Positions 28,524-37,604 of a stretch of 64,000 nt of DNA are shown piece after piece. A program made the translations under genes and the position numbers. How positions within the stretch are numbered: position 1 is the stretch's first letter; the number at the start of each line of letters is the position of its first letter. The DNA lies in NCBI GenBank assembly GCA_020632875.1, contig JACKET010000006.1:124001-188000 (forward strand), read 5' to 3'. The notes below the pieces were generated by a model that was given only the letters and a program-made list of their open reading frames with translations, made no database searches and had not been told where the DNA came from. This stretch comes from Alphaproteobacteria bacterium. Lineage in GTDB: Bacteria; Myxococcota_A; UBA796; GCA-2862545.

Positions 28524-29399
28524 TCAGCGGCGGAACCAGGCCACCGCGGCGTCGACGAACGCCCGCACCCGCGCGGGCTGAAGCGTGCGGCGCGCGAAGA
28601 CGGCGTGCAGCTCGATGTCGGTGCCGACCTGGTCGGGGAGCACGAAGGCCAGACGCCCGGCATCGAGGGCGCTCGCGTAGGTCGGCTCGCTGAGCAGCGC
28701 GATGCCGCCGTCGGCGAGGCACGCCGCGAGCGTCGCGTTCTGGTCGGCCGTGCGGAGGCGCCCCGCGACGGGCAGCCAGCGGCCGTCGCGCAGGGGCCAG
28801 GCGGTGCGCGGCGTGCCGTCGGGGTGCAGCCCGAGCAACAGCGCGTGCACGGCCAGGTCTTCGGGTGCCATCGGGGTGCCGTGCTCGCGGAGGTAGGCCG
28901 GCGTCGCGACCGCCCGCACCGGACGTGCGCCCAGCCGGCGCTGCACGAGGTCGGGGTCGTCGAGACGCCCGGCGCGCAGGGCCACCTCGACCTCGCCGTC
29001 GCGCAGGTCGGTCAGGCCGACCTCGGAGCGCAGCTCGGTCTCGAGGTGGGGGTGCTCGCGCATCAGGTGCACGAGCAGCACGGCGACCTCGTCGGCCACG
29101 GCCGGCGGCACCGACACGACGAGGCGCCCGACCACGCCGTCGCGCTCGGCGTGCAGCGCCTCGGTCACGCCGTCGACCTCGCGCAGCAGCGGCTGGAGCC
29201 GCCGGTACAGCCGCAGACCGGTGGGCGTCGGTGTGAGCTTGCGGGTCGTGCGGTGCAGCAGCGCGATGCCCAGCGCGTCTTCGAGGGCCGCGAGGCGCCG
29301 GCTCAGCGTGGGGCGGGAGAGGCCCAGCCGAGCCGCGGCCGCCGTGATCGACCCGGCGTCGACGGTGGTCACGAACATCTGGCAGGCGACGAGGTCCAT
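28524..29399 (-). CDS. LysR-family transcriptional regulator
   Basis: This 291-residue protein has the LysR HTH at residues 1-60 (FVTTVDAGSITAAAARLGLS, then RPTLSRRLAALEDALGIALLHRTTRKLTPT, in parts) and a periplasmic-binding-protein-like effector domain (GRLVVSVPP, DLRDGEVEVALRAG). The RTTR signature after the HTH is present. It is divergent from the DUF1304 gene at 29505. A perfect inverted repeat GATTCGT-N11-ACGAATC at 29404-29428 lies directly before its start codon and is the likely binding site. Confidence 0.92.
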   Translation of the reverse strand: MDLVACQMFVTTVDAGSITAAAARLGLSRPTLSRRLAALEDALGIALLHRTTRKLTPTPTGLRLYRRLQPLLREVDGVTEALHAERDGVVGRLVVSVPPAVADEVAVLLVHLMREHPHLETELRSEVGLTDLRDGEVEVALRAGRLDDPDLVQRRLGARPVRAVATPAYLREHGTPMAPEDLAVHALLLGLHPDGTPRTAWPLRDGRWLPVAGRLRTADQNATLAACLADGGIALLSEPTYASALDAGRLAFVLPDQVGTDIELHAVFARRTLQPARVRAFVDAAVAWFRR

Positions 29400-29403
29400 G
29401 GGA

Positions 29404-29428
29404 GATTCGTATCAGGAGTGAACGAATC
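29404..29428. promoter_or_regulatory. LysR-type binding palindrome
   Basis: GATTCGT at 29404-29410 and its exact complement ACGAATC at 29422-29428 are separated by 11 bases, and the arms contain the T-N11-A arrangement of LysR boxes. It lies between divergent lysR and DUF1304 genes. Confidence 0.7.
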
Positions 29429-29504
29429 ACGTCCGATTATTTCTCTGGTGTGCCGTGTCGCGCCGGGTGACTGGAGGGCACCCCGAAGAACGAGGAAGGT
29501 CCGA

Positions 29505-29843
29505 ATGTCTGTCGCGCTCGCCTGGTTGGTCGTCGTCCTCCACCTCGTGTTCGCCCTCGCCGAGAGCGTCGGTTGGAGCCAGATGGCCCGCCGGTTCGGC
29601 TACAGCCGCGAGGCCACCGAGCACACGCGCTCCCTGGCGCTGAACCAGGGCGCCTACAACGCGGGGATCGCGGTCCTCCTGGGCTGGGCCCTCGCCACGG
29701 GTCGCACCGACGCGGCCATCGCATTGCTCGCGTTCATCGTGGCGATGGGCGTGGTCGGAGGTCTCTCGGTCCGGTGGACCATCCCGGTCGTCCAGAGCGT
29801 GCCGGCGCTCGGTGCCATCGCGCTCCTGGTCGCGTGGGGCTGA
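29505..29843 (+). CDS. DUF1304-family membrane protein
   Basis: This 112-residue protein has four hydrophobic spans. The family's N-terminal half is recognisable (WLVVVLHLVFALAESVGW, FGYSREATEHTRSLALNQGAYN), and the LNQGAYN segment is a family hallmark. The function is unknown; members are often under LysR or TetR control near efflux or redox genes. The ATG at 29505 has CGAGGAAGGT upstream. It is probably regulated by the divergent LysR protein. Confidence 0.85.
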   Translation: MSVALAWLVVVLHLVFALAESVGWSQMARRFGYSREATEHTRSLALNQGAYNAGIAVLLGWALATGRTDAAIALLAFIVAMGVVGGLSVRWTIPVVQSVPALGAIALLVAWG

Positions 29844-29855
29844 TACCCTCACTCC

Positions 29856-30800
29856 ATGAGCACCCTCGCCGAGCAGCTTCCGTCCTACCGCCCCGTGCTG
29901 CGCGCCCACTGCTACCGGATGCTCGGCCACCCGCAGGATGCCGACGAGGCGGTCCAGGACACCCTGCTCCGCGCGGTCCGGGCGCTCGACCGGTTCGAGG
30001 GCCGCGCGTCGCTGAAGACCTGGCTCGTGCGGATCGCGACGCGGGTGTGTCTCGATGCCGCCGAGCGTCGGCGCCGGATGCCGACCCAATCGCCCGCGGG
30101 CACACCCATGGGTCCGTTCGAGCCGACGAGCCCCGACGAGTGGGTTGCACCCATCCCACACGACTGGGTACCGACCACCGAGCCCGCGGTCGACGAGCAG
30201 GTCGCCATCCGGGGCCGCGTCGACCTCGCACTGGTCACGCTGCTCCAGGAGCTGCCCGCTCGCCAGCGCGCGGCCGTGCTCCTCGCCGACGTGTTCGACT
30301 GGACGGCGGCCGAAGTGGCCGAGACGCTCGAATGGACGCCCGCGGGGGTCAACAGCGCGCTCCAGCGCGCGCGTGCCCGACTCGACGGCCTCCCGCCGCG
30401 CCCTGCGACGGTCGAGCCCGCCGTGGTCGCGCGATACCGCGATGCGTTCGCCCGCTACGATGTCGACGCGCTCGTCGCGCTCCTCAGCGACGACGTGGCG
30501 TTCGACATGCCGCCCATCCCGCTCTGGCTGAGGGGCAGCGCCGACGTCTCGGCATTCCTCCGCGGTCCGGGCGCCGAGTGCCGCGGCTCGATCGTCGTTC
30601 CCGTCCGCGGCAGCGGTCTGTACGGGTTCGCGCAGTACCGGAATCGGGGGCGCACGCCCTGGGCGCTCGTGCTGTTGGAGGCTCGCGGCGAGCGCATCAC
30701 GGCGGTGCACAGCTTCCTCGACACCGCGGCGTTGTTCCCGTTGTTCGGCGCTCCTCCGAGAATCGACGAGGTCGGTGCAGAAAGTGCGATGAGGATGTGA
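29856..30800 (+). CDS. ECF sigma factor with C-terminal SnoaL-like domain
   Basis: This 314-residue protein is longer than simple ECF factors (about 180). Sigma region 2 is at about residues 10-75 (HCYRMLGHPQDADEAVQD, ASLKTWLVRIATRVCLD), region 4 at about 125-175 (LPARQRAAVLLADVFDWTA with AEVAETL and NSALQRARARL), and residues 190-305 are a SnoaL/NTF2-like domain (YRDAFARYDVDALVALLSDD). This layout matches ECF groups in which the C-terminal domain replaces a separate anti-sigma factor and modulates activity. It starts 12 bases after the DUF1304 gene; the VOC-like gene follows. Confidence 0.9.
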   Translation: MSTLAEQLPSYRPVLRAHCYRMLGHPQDADEAVQDTLLRAVRALDRFEGRASLKTWLVRIATRVCLDAAERRRRMPTQSPAGTPMGPFEPTSPDEWVAPIPHDWVPTTEPAVDEQVAIRGRVDLALVTLLQELPARQRAAVLLADVFDWTAAEVAETLEWTPAGVNSALQRARARLDGLPPRPATVEPAVVARYRDAFARYDVDALVALLSDDVAFDMPPIPLWLRGSADVSAFLRGPGAECRGSIVVPVRGSGLYGFAQYRNRGRTPWALVLLEARGERITAVHSFLDTAALFPLFGAPPRIDEVGAESAMRM

Positions 30801-30857
30801 GCCGTCGCCGGTCTATCCGAACGAGCCCCACGTCCGGGGCCCGAACAGGAGACCCTC

Positions 30858-31274
30858 ATGATCACCGAAGCCACTCCCTTCCTGAAGTTCCAGGGCAACT
30901 GCGCGAAGGCCATCGCCCTGTACCAGCGGGCCCTCGGGGCCACCGTGTGCGACTCCCGCGGTTGGGACCCCGCGATGTTCGGCGGGCAGCTGCCTCCCGG
31001 CATGGAGGACGGCGTGATGTACGCGCGCCTCCGCATCGGTGACGTGCCGCTCGAGATGTCGGACATGCCGCCCGGAGTGTCTGCGGAGCCCGGCTCCAAC
31101 CTCTGCATCAACCTGCACATCACGGACCCCGACGAGCTCGACGGCTGCTTCGCGGCCCTCGCGGAGGGGGGCCAGCCGCTCCTCGCACCCGAGGACATGT
31201 TCTGGGGTGCCCGGTATGCGCAGGTCATCGATGCGTTCGGCATCGGGTGGACGCTGCACTGCATGCTGACCTGA
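30858..31274 (+). CDS. PhnB-like VOC-superfamily protein
   Basis: This 138-residue protein fits the 3-demethylubiquinone-methyltransferase/PhnB-like branch of the glyoxalase (VOC) fold: PFLKFQGNCAKAIALYQRALGA at the start (given here as the typical FQGN-x-A-x-A-x-x-FY motif), MYARLRIGDVPLEMSD in the middle, and WGARYAQVIDAFGIGW with a final LH at the end. Single-domain VOC proteins form dimers with a shared site. The substrate is unknown. It is often co-located with ECF sigma factors of the SnoaL-fused type, as it is here, 57 bases downstream. Confidence 0.85.
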   Translation: MITEATPFLKFQGNCAKAIALYQRALGATVCDSRGWDPAMFGGQLPPGMEDGVMYARLRIGDVPLEMSDMPPGVSAEPGSNLCINLHITDPDELDGCFAALAEGGQPLLAPEDMFWGARYAQVIDAFGIGWTLHCMLT

Positions 31275-31296
31275 CCGGGCCTCGCGCGATGCGCGC

Positions 31297-31692
31297 CTAT
31301 CGGGCGCGCTCCGCCACCATCCGTCGGCCCAGGCTGTAGACGACCATCCCGCCGAAGGCCACGAGCAGCAGCACCACGGGAGGGGCGACGAGGCCGAAGA
31401 CGTTGAACCGGACCTCGCCGAAGAGCGGCGCGCTCCGCATCTGGCTGTCGACGTACACCGCGACGGCGAAGGGCGAGAGCGCGCCGGCGAGACCGAAGCT
31501 GGCCCCTCCCGCGATCGGGTGCCGCTCCCAGAACAGCGCCCCGCCGATCAGGCCGCCGACGCCGGCGATTCCGAGCCATACCCATACCGGCACGTCGAAC
31601 GGGAAGAAGCCGGCCGCCGCGATCGACGCGGGCAGGACCATCATCCCGTAGGCCAGGGCGCCGATCTGCTGGTTCTCGCTCTGCTCGCTCAT
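31297..31692 (-). CDS. small polytopic membrane protein
   Basis: This 131-residue protein has four hydrophobic segments (about residues 10-30, 37-55, 62-80, 95-122) and a basic C-terminus (GRRMVAERAR). The first 10 residues are polar. I do not recognise the family. Ten bases separate it from the lipoprotein gene upstream on the same strand (ending at 31703), and the two may be co-expressed. Confidence 0.7.
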   Translation of the reverse strand: MSEQSENQQIGALAYGMMVLPASIAAAGFFPFDVPVWVWLGIAGVGGLIGGALFWERHPIAGGASFGLAGALSPFAVAVYVDSQMRSAPLFGEVRFNVFGLVAPPVVLLLVAFGGMVVYSLGRRMVAERAR

Positions 31693-31702
31693 CGAGCCTC
31701 CT

Positions 31703-32296
31703 TCACGGCACGCGGGCCGCGGTCTTCTTCACGAATGCTTCGAGCGCGTCGCCCCGGACGACGTCGCGGTCGAGCATGAACTCGGCGCGCCACGTCGGGC
31801 CCACCACGACCCAGACGTGCTGCTCGGGTGGGAGGCCGTTCAGCATCGCCCCCATGGGGTCGCGGGGCAGATCGATCGCCTCGCCGCGCTCGAGGCGGGC
31901 GGCGAGGTCCTCGACCTCCTGCAACAGCCGCGCGGCCTCGGCCTCGACGGCCTCCTGATCCTGGGGAGCCTCGGCGAGCTCGGCGGTCCAGCCGTCGCCC
32001 TCGAGCTGCTGGATCCGCAGCCAACCGCGCTCGCGATGGTGGGGGTCGAGTCGTGCAGTGTCGGCGTATCCCCCGAGGTCTCGCGCCTCGACCTTCGCCC
32101 AGGTCTGGTACGTGCCCTCGGGGAGGAACCCGTGGGTGCACGAACCCGTGCCGGAGTAGCCGCCGTCGGGCCGGAGCACGGTGCCGGGCGCGAGCTCGAG
32201 CAGGTCGGACTCGGTGAGCAGCGGGTCACAAGGGCTTCCGGTGAGGCCGGAGCAGCCGAGCAGCGCGACCACGAGTGCGGAGAGGGCGATTCGCAT
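31703..32296 (-). CDS. lipoprotein of unknown function
   Basis: This 197-residue protein starts at an ATG (32296) with lipobox LLGC. The mature part has a Cys pair (SPCDPLL, GSCTHGF), an aromatic/acidic region WAKVEARDLGGYAD, a helix rich in Glu/Ala (EAVEAEAARLLQEVEDLAARLERGE) written here in shortened form, and a strand-rich end (QHVWVVVGPTWRAEFML). It is probably anchored in the outer membrane. It starts 26 bases after the stop of the long kinase gene, and the small membrane-protein gene follows. Confidence 0.68.
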   Translation of the reverse strand: MRIALSALVVALLGCSGLTGSPCDPLLTESDLLELAPGTVLRPDGGYSGTGSCTHGFLPEGTYQTWAKVEARDLGGYADTARLDPHHRERGWLRIQQLEGDGWTAELAEAPQDQEAVEAEAARLLQEVEDLAARLERGEAIDLPRDPMGAMLNGLPPEQHVWVVVGPTWRAEFMLDRDVVRGDALEAFVKKTAARVP

Positions 32297-32322
32297 GGGC
32301 GCTCCGGACGGGGAGCCGGCCT

Positions 32323-35300
32323 CTATCCGCTCCCGTCGACCGGCGGGAGGAGCGCCTCGAGGCGGTCGGTGCGGCCGAGGTGCGTCCACACGTGGCGGGC
32401 GATGCGCAGGGCAGGGGACGGATCGCGCCCATGCTCGTGGAGGATCTGGCCCGCGAGCTGCGCGAGCTCGGCGGTGTCGGCATCGTTGACGCCCGTGTCG
32501 ACGTAGACCGCGAGGGCCGTGGCGAGATCGGCGTCGATGCCGTCCTCTCCGCGGGCCGAGCGGCAGGCCGCCCTCACGATCAGGGTGTCGGCCCACGTCG
32601 CGCGGTGCCCCATCGCCTCGAAGCCGGCGATGGCCCGCGGGAGGACCGCCTCCACGGCGGCGATCTCGCGCTGCTCGAGGCGCACGAGCGCCACGTTGTA
32701 GACGGTGTACAGCGTGGAGTCGGAGCCGATGGCGTCGAACAGGGCGCCGGCCCGCTCGTACAGCTCGACCGCCTCGTCGAGCCGCCCGCAGTATCGCGCC
32801 ACGTCGCCCATCGAGTTGAGCGTCGAGGCGTGGCACCACCGGTCGCCGGCGGCCGTCGCCTCCACCGCTGCACGCTCGAAGCGCGCCCATGCCGCGTCGA
32901 GCTCGCCGCGTTCCTTGTCGAGCTCCGCGAGCTCCTGCAGCGCACGCGCGTGGGTGCGGCGGGCGGTGGCCAGCGCCAACGCGCCCTCGAGCCGCTCTGC
33001 CGCGGAGTCGAGCGCACCCTGGTCGATCTCGACCTCCCCGAGCTCGAGCAGCAGGCGCGAGCGGATGTCGGGGGCCACCGCGCGCTCGAGCGCGGTGCTG
33101 AGCAGGGACCACGCCTCGGCGAGCGTGCCGTTCTTCCGGGCGATCTCGGCACGCAGCAGCTGGACCTCGAGCCACACGGGCTCGCGCGTGTCGGTCGCCC
33201 GCGCCGTGAGGTCGGCCAGGCAGGCCCGCGCGGCTTCGGCATCGCCCGCGCGGCGCAGGATGCGGACGCGCACCACGTCGCCCGCGATGCGCCGGGGGTC
33301 GGTGGGGCTCGCGCCGAGCGCGCCCAGCGCGGCCGCGTGAAGCATGACCATCTCGCGTCCCGTCGCGTACTCACCGCGGTCGTGCGAGCGCGAAGCGGCC
33401 TCGCGGAGGGCGGGCTCGGCGGCTGCGGCGTCTCCCGCGGCCCACAGGTGGCGACCGCGGCGCTCGGGGTCGGGCGTCAGGGCGGCCGCGGCCCGGTGGT
33501 GGCCGGCGAGGCGACCGGCGCGACGCGCCCGCTCGATCAGGGCGTCCCGCACGTGGCCGTTCGCGAACCGCCACGCCCCCGGGTCGTCCGGGTCGGTGAG
33601 CGCGACGAGCCCACGCCGCACGAGCGGATCGAGCCGCGCGTCGGTGCCCCCGACCGCCGCCCAGGTCGCGGAGTCGAGCTCCATCCCGACCACCGCGGCA
33701 CGCTCGAGCACCTCGCCGGCCGACGCGACGAACGGTGCGAGCCGGTCCTCCCACAGGGACGCGAGATCCTGCGAGGCCTCGCGCCTGCGGCCGAGGCGCC
33801 AGCCCATCGTGACGGACTCGAGGTCCTCGCCCTCGACCCAGTGCCCCACGAGCTGGAGCGCGAGCAGCGGGTTCCCGGCCGTCGCTTCGGCGACCTCGTC
33901 CATCAAGAGCGGGTCGAGCAGCAGCAGCGAGCCGAGCATCGAACGCATCTGGGCCGGGCTAAGCGGCCCGACTTCGACCTTCGGCAGCGTGCCGACGGCA
34001 CCGTGAGCCGTCGCGACGACCAGCGCGGGGACCGACGCGCCCACGAGGGCCTCGGCGAACGCCAGGCTGCGCGGCGCGACGTGCACGTCGTCGAGCCACA
34101 CGACCAGCGGCCGCGTCCGGGCCAGCAGGGCGCAGAACCGCACGAGCGCGCGGTGGCGCTGCGCGTCGTCGTCGAAGCACACGGCCCCCGGCGCTCCCGG
34201 AGCGAGCAGGCCGAGCAGCGTGCGCCACAGCCCGGTGCCGGGGGCCAGCCCCTCGGCGATGTGCTTCAGTCGCTCGGTGAGCGGCTCGACCGGCATGCGC
34301 GAGCACCGCAGGAACCGCGCGAGCATGGCGCCGAGGCCCTGCCCGTCGCCCCCGCCTGCGGCGTGCCGCGCCTCGAGCACGTGGGCGACGCCCAGCGCGT
34401 GGCTGCGCTCCGCGATCCACCGCGCCAGCCGGCTCTTCCCGATGCCCGGGGGCCCCGTGAACAGGACGCCTTCGCAGCGGCCCGTGTCGATCGCCCGGCC
34501 CAGCGCGCTCCACAGCAGGTCGCGCTCCTCGTGGCGCCCGACCAGCGGCGCCTCGCGCATGCCGAAGAGCGACAGCCCGAGCCGGTCGGGCACGGCGGTC
34601 CACTCGGTGTGGCGCCAGTCGCGCGGGAGCGTCGGCAGCGGCCGGTCGGACACCTGCAGCCCCGCGGAGAGCGCCACGGTGGTGCGCGCGTCGCGCACCT
34701 CTTCGTCGGTCGTGTCGTCGCGGTCGAAGAACTGGCTCGTCAGGGTGTTCGTGTCGGGCAGCGCGACCCGGCCGCGCAGCGGCTCTCCCGTCGCATCGCC
34801 CAGCTCCCGCAGGGCCAGTGCGGCATCCGCGGCGCGCTGGAACCGGCGGCCCGGGTCCTTCGCGAGGAGGGCCGCGAGCCACGCGTCGAAGCCCGGCGGC
34901 ACGGGGGCTTCGGCGGGCAGGGCAGGGGGCTCGGAATACCGGTGCGCGCTGCGCGCAGTCGCCAGCGTGCGCGCGGTCGGGAAGGGCGGGGCGCCGGTCG
35001 CCAGCGCGTAGGCCAGGCAGCCGAAGGCGTAGAGGTCGGTCCACGGCCCGAAGTCCCGCCAGTTCCGGCCGAACTGCTCGGGCGCCATGTACAGCGGCGT
35101 GCCGACCAGCGTGCGCTCGCCTTCGACGGGCGCCCGGTCGAGGGCGTGCGCGAGGCCGAAGTCCGTGAGCTTGAGCTCGCCCCCGTCGAGATCGAGCAGC
35201 ACGTTGGCGGGCTTGAGGTCACGGTGCACGACGCCGCGCGCGTGGGCGTGCGCCAGGGCCCCGAGCAGGGCGAGCAGCACGGCGCGCTGGTCGTCCCAGT

Positions 35301-35625
35301 ACAGGCTCCCGAGCCGCCCCTCGAGGGTGTCCGAGGGCACCAGCTCCATGGCGAGGTACGGCGCGCCCTCCAGCTCCGGGCGCGGGGCCCCGGTGACGAT
35401 GCCGTGGTCGTGCACCCGGACGATGTGGGGGTGGGAGAGGCTGGCCGCGAGGCGGATCTCGTTCTGGAAGGCCTCGCGCGAGCTCGCCTCCGAAGCCCCG
35501 TGGGTCGTGAGGATCTTGACGGCCACCTCGCGGGTCTGGCGGGGGACGCGGGCGCGGTACACCTCACCCATCCCGCCGCTCCCGAGGAGCTCGACCAACT
35601 CGAAGCGATCGACGACCCACCGCAT
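32323..35625 (-). CDS. Ser/Thr kinase fused to AAA ATPase and TPR repeats
   Basis: This 1100-residue protein has a Hanks-type kinase at residues 6-270: the glycine loop GSGGMGEVY (15-23), lysine 37, HRDLKPAN with Asp 136 and the motif TPLYMAPEQ. A linker of about 80 residues follows. From about 360 to 650 comes an AAA_16-like ATPase with Walker A GPPGIGKS (about 390) and Walker B-like VVWLDDVHV. The rest, about 700-1100, is TPR-like solenoid. This kinase-ATPase-TPR layout is common in myxobacteria and resembles STAND regulators, in which signal binding to the TPR part drives ATP-dependent assembly. It is cytoplasmic. Confidence 0.92.
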   Translation of the reverse strand: MRWVVDRFELVELLGSGGMGEVYRARVPRQTREVAVKILTTHGASEASSREAFQNEIRLAASLSHPHIVRVHDHGIVTGAPRPELEGAPYLAMELVPSDTLEGRLGSLYWDDQRAVLLALLGALAHAHARGVVHRDLKPANVLLDLDGGELKLTDFGLAHALDRAPVEGERTLVGTPLYMAPEQFGRNWRDFGPWTDLYAFGCLAYALATGAPPFPTARTLATARSAHRYSEPPALPAEAPVPPGFDAWLAALLAKDPGRRFQRAADAALALRELGDATGEPLRGRVALPDTNTLTSQFFDRDDTTDEEVRDARTTVALSAGLQVSDRPLPTLPRDWRHTEWTAVPDRLGLSLFGMREAPLVGRHEERDLLWSALGRAIDTGRCEGVLFTGPPGIGKSRLARWIAERSHALGVAHVLEARHAAGGGDGQGLGAMLARFLRCSRMPVEPLTERLKHIAEGLAPGTGLWRTLLGLLAPGAPGAVCFDDDAQRHRALVRFCALLARTRPLVVWLDDVHVAPRSLAFAEALVGASVPALVVATAHGAVGTLPKVEVGPLSPAQMRSMLGSLLLLDPLLMDEVAEATAGNPLLALQLVGHWVEGEDLESVTMGWRLGRRREASQDLASLWEDRLAPFVASAGEVLERAAVVGMELDSATWAAVGGTDARLDPLVRRGLVALTDPDDPGAWRFANGHVRDALIERARRAGRLAGHHRAAAALTPDPERRGRHLWAAGDAAAAEPALREAASRSHDRGEYATGREMVMLHAAALGALGASPTDPRRIAGDVVRVRILRRAGDAEAARACLADLTARATDTREPVWLEVQLLRAEIARKNGTLAEAWSLLSTALERAVAPDIRSRLLLELGEVEIDQGALDSAAERLEGALALATARRTHARALQELAELDKERGELDAAWARFERAAVEATAAGDRWCHASTLNSMGDVARYCGRLDEAVELYERAGALFDAIGSDSTLYTVYNVALVRLEQREIAAVEAVLPRAIAGFEAMGHRATWADTLIVRAACRSARGEDGIDADLATALAVYVDTGVNDADTAELAQLAGQILHEHGRDPSPALRIARHVWTHLGRTDRLEALLPPVDGSG

Positions 35626-35684
35626 GGCTCGTTCTACCGCGAACCCGGTGCTTCCGGTCCGAACAGGTTGTACGTTCGTGGCAC

Positions 35685-36239
35685 GTGCTCCACGCCCTCC
35701 TGCTCGTGGCCTCGGCGCAGACCGAGCCGCTCCGGGTGCGCACCTCCGAGGTCCCGCCGCCCGAGATCGTCTCCTTCGACCGCGACTGTTCCGGTGCGCG
35801 GGTCGCGAACGGCCTCGCCCTCGGCGGCCTCGCCCTCTCGGGTCCCTCCCTGGTCCTCGCCTCGTACGGCTTCTCCCGTGGCGAGTCGGGGTACTGGGCT
35901 CCCGGTGCGATCGGCACGGTGTCCGGAGCGACCCTCACCACCATCGGGGCCGTGGGTGTCGCGGCTTCCGGGGGCCGGTGCGGCCTGACGCGCGGTGAGC
36001 GGGTCGGGGCCGCCGTGGGTTTCGGGGCGACGGGGGTGTCGCTCGGATTCCTCGGATACTCCGCGGGGCTCGCGTTCGAGGGGGTCGATCTGGCCCCCGC
36101 GTTCTTCGCGGTGGGTGGCCTCGCCCTCGCAGGAAGCGTCGTGCCCGTGGTGGGCCACCAGTCCCGCCTCCGCGACATCCGCGTCGTCCCCGTAGCCCGA
36201 CGCGACCACACCGGGCTCGTCGTGACCGGGCGGTTCTGA
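35685..36239 (+). CDS. exported membrane protein of unknown family
   Basis: This 184-residue protein starts at a GTG. The N-terminus MLHALLLVASAQTEP is a short signal peptide. The mature part has three or four Gly/Ala-rich hydrophobic segments (VANGLALGGLALSGPSLVLA, GTVSGATLTTIGAVGVAAS, VGAAVGFGATGVSLGFLGY, FFAVGGLALAGSVVPVV, in parts), a pattern of small membrane proteins found with kinases in this group. Its start is 60 bases from the divergent kinase gene. The stop overlaps the start region of the following lipoprotein frame. No function can be given. Confidence 0.62.
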   Translation: MLHALLLVASAQTEPLRVRTSEVPPPEIVSFDRDCSGARVANGLALGGLALSGPSLVLASYGFSRGESGYWAPGAIGTVSGATLTTIGAVGVAASGGRCGLTRGERVGAAVGFGATGVSLGFLGYSAGLAFEGVDLAPAFFAVGGLALAGSVVPVVGHQSRLRDIRVVPVARRDHTGLVVTGRF

Positions 36240-36292
36240 TGTCCCCGTCCCACGGCCGATCTGTGCTAGGTTGTGGGGCCCCGGGAGTTCCG

Positions 36293-37246
36293 ATGTCGAT
36301 TCTCATGCTCCTCGCCTTCGGGTGCGGTCCCGCCGACGAGCGCCCCCTCCTCACGGGTCGGGGCTTCGTGGTGAACGCGACCGGGGCCCCCGCGGCCATC
36401 GACGCGCAGGCCGCGTCGATGCCGTGCGAATACCTCGAGCTCCCGGGTCTCGCGCGGCTGCCTTCCGTGGGGCTCATGGTGCCCGAAGTCGAGGATCTGC
36501 TCCCCGGAACCGCAGCGACTCCCTTCGAAGACCTCCCGGACGACGGGTGCGCGGCGGCGATCGTCGCGGTGTACCAGTCCCAGGTGCTCGTGGGCTACTA
36601 CCCGATGCTGGTCGACGGACGGCTCGGTCCCATCGAGATCCGGGTCCCACCCGACACGGTCCCACCCAACTCGGTGGTGTTCTCGGGGCCGCCCGACGCC
36701 GTGGTCGGGGAAATCGCCTTCCCCATCGAGGCCGAGGCGTACCCGAGCTGCGATACCCACGCGCCGACCGGCTATCTCACGTCGGTGGCGGGGGAGGTCA
36801 TCGCCGCCGTGCTCACGGATGCAGGCTGCACCAACTTCACGCTCGTCGATGCCGACACCAGCGACTGGGACCAGCTGCTGTGCGGCCTGGATTTCCCGTT
36901 CGCCGTCGGCGACTGGATCGAGGTCGACAGCTCGGGCGGTGCCGTGCGCCTGCACCGGCCTGCCGACGGGCTCGAGGTGCTGTACGACGGGACGGGGGCG
37001 CAGCGGCCTTCCTGGCTCGACCTCCAGCCCGGCGACGAGCTCGTCGATCCCGTCTGCCTGATGGACCGCGTGGATCGGGTGGTCGGCACCACCGATGCGC
37101 TGCTCGACGGCGCGCCCCTCGCGTTCGACACGGCCGTGCAGGTCGTGGGGCCCGACCGCACCTGGATGCTCACCGTGTCAGGCGCCGGACGCGACCCCGG
37201 CGGTGGGGCGACGCGCCTGGAGTATCGGCTGGAGCCCGCCCCGTAG
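36293..37246 (+). CDS. lipoprotein of unknown function
   Basis: This protein has 317 residues from the ATG at 36293, which has GGGAG upstream and gives a normal signal peptide (SILMLLAFGC); an earlier in-frame ATG at 36239 would put 18 odd residues in front of it. The mature protein is acidic and beta-rich with about six Cys (MPCEYL, DGCAAA, SCDTH, GCTNF, LLCGL, VCLMD) that may pair. It has no recognisable family. It is followed 5 bases later by a convergent small lipoprotein. Confidence 0.72.
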   Translation: MSILMLLAFGCGPADERPLLTGRGFVVNATGAPAAIDAQAASMPCEYLELPGLARLPSVGLMVPEVEDLLPGTAATPFEDLPDDGCAAAIVAVYQSQVLVGYYPMLVDGRLGPIEIRVPPDTVPPNSVVFSGPPDAVVGEIAFPIEAEAYPSCDTHAPTGYLTSVAGEVIAAVLTDAGCTNFTLVDADTSDWDQLLCGLDFPFAVGDWIEVDSSGGAVRLHRPADGLEVLYDGTGAQRPSWLDLQPGDELVDPVCLMDRVDRVVGTTDALLDGAPLAFDTAVQVVGPDRTWMLTVSGAGRDPGGGATRLEYRLEPAP

Positions 37247-37251
37247 CTCGC

Positions 37252-37530
37252 CTACGGCGCGTCTCCGGCGGCGGTGCAGCGGTCGACCACGCAGGTGCAG
37301 TCCGACGCAGGCGGCGTGGCGTGCTCGAGCGCAGCGCTGCAGCCGATCGAATCGACGACGAGCTGCTCGTCGACGTGCCCGCAGATCGCCGTCTCGTGGC
37401 AGGGGTTGTGGGCAATCGTGCACTCGGCGTCGGCTTCGCACGTCGGGCACTCGCCCCCCGCGCAGTCCGACGTGACGAGCTCGGCCTGGCCGGCGCATCC
37501 CGCCACCAGGATCCAGATCAGGGTCCGCAT
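37252..37530 (-). CDS. small Cys-rich lipoprotein
   Basis: This 92-residue protein has lipobox LVAGC. Ten or more further Cys are spread over 75 residues (for example SDCAGGECPTCEADAEC, NPCHETAICG, DCTCVVDRC). This resembles short disulfide-rich surface proteins (EGF- or Kazal-like), but no family is sure. It has no visible neighbour of the same function. It converges with the preceding lipoprotein gene, with 5 bases between the stops. Confidence 0.72.
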   Translation of the reverse strand: MRTLIWILVAGCAGQAELVTSDCAGGECPTCEADAECTIAHNPCHETAICGHVDEQLVVDSIGCSAALEHATPPASDCTCVVDRCTAAGDAP

Positions 37531-37604
37531 TCCGTACCTCCCGAAGGTTGGTCACGTGCGAAGAACCGTCGTGCCAACGGGTTCCGTACGCGTCTCGCGT
37601 ACGC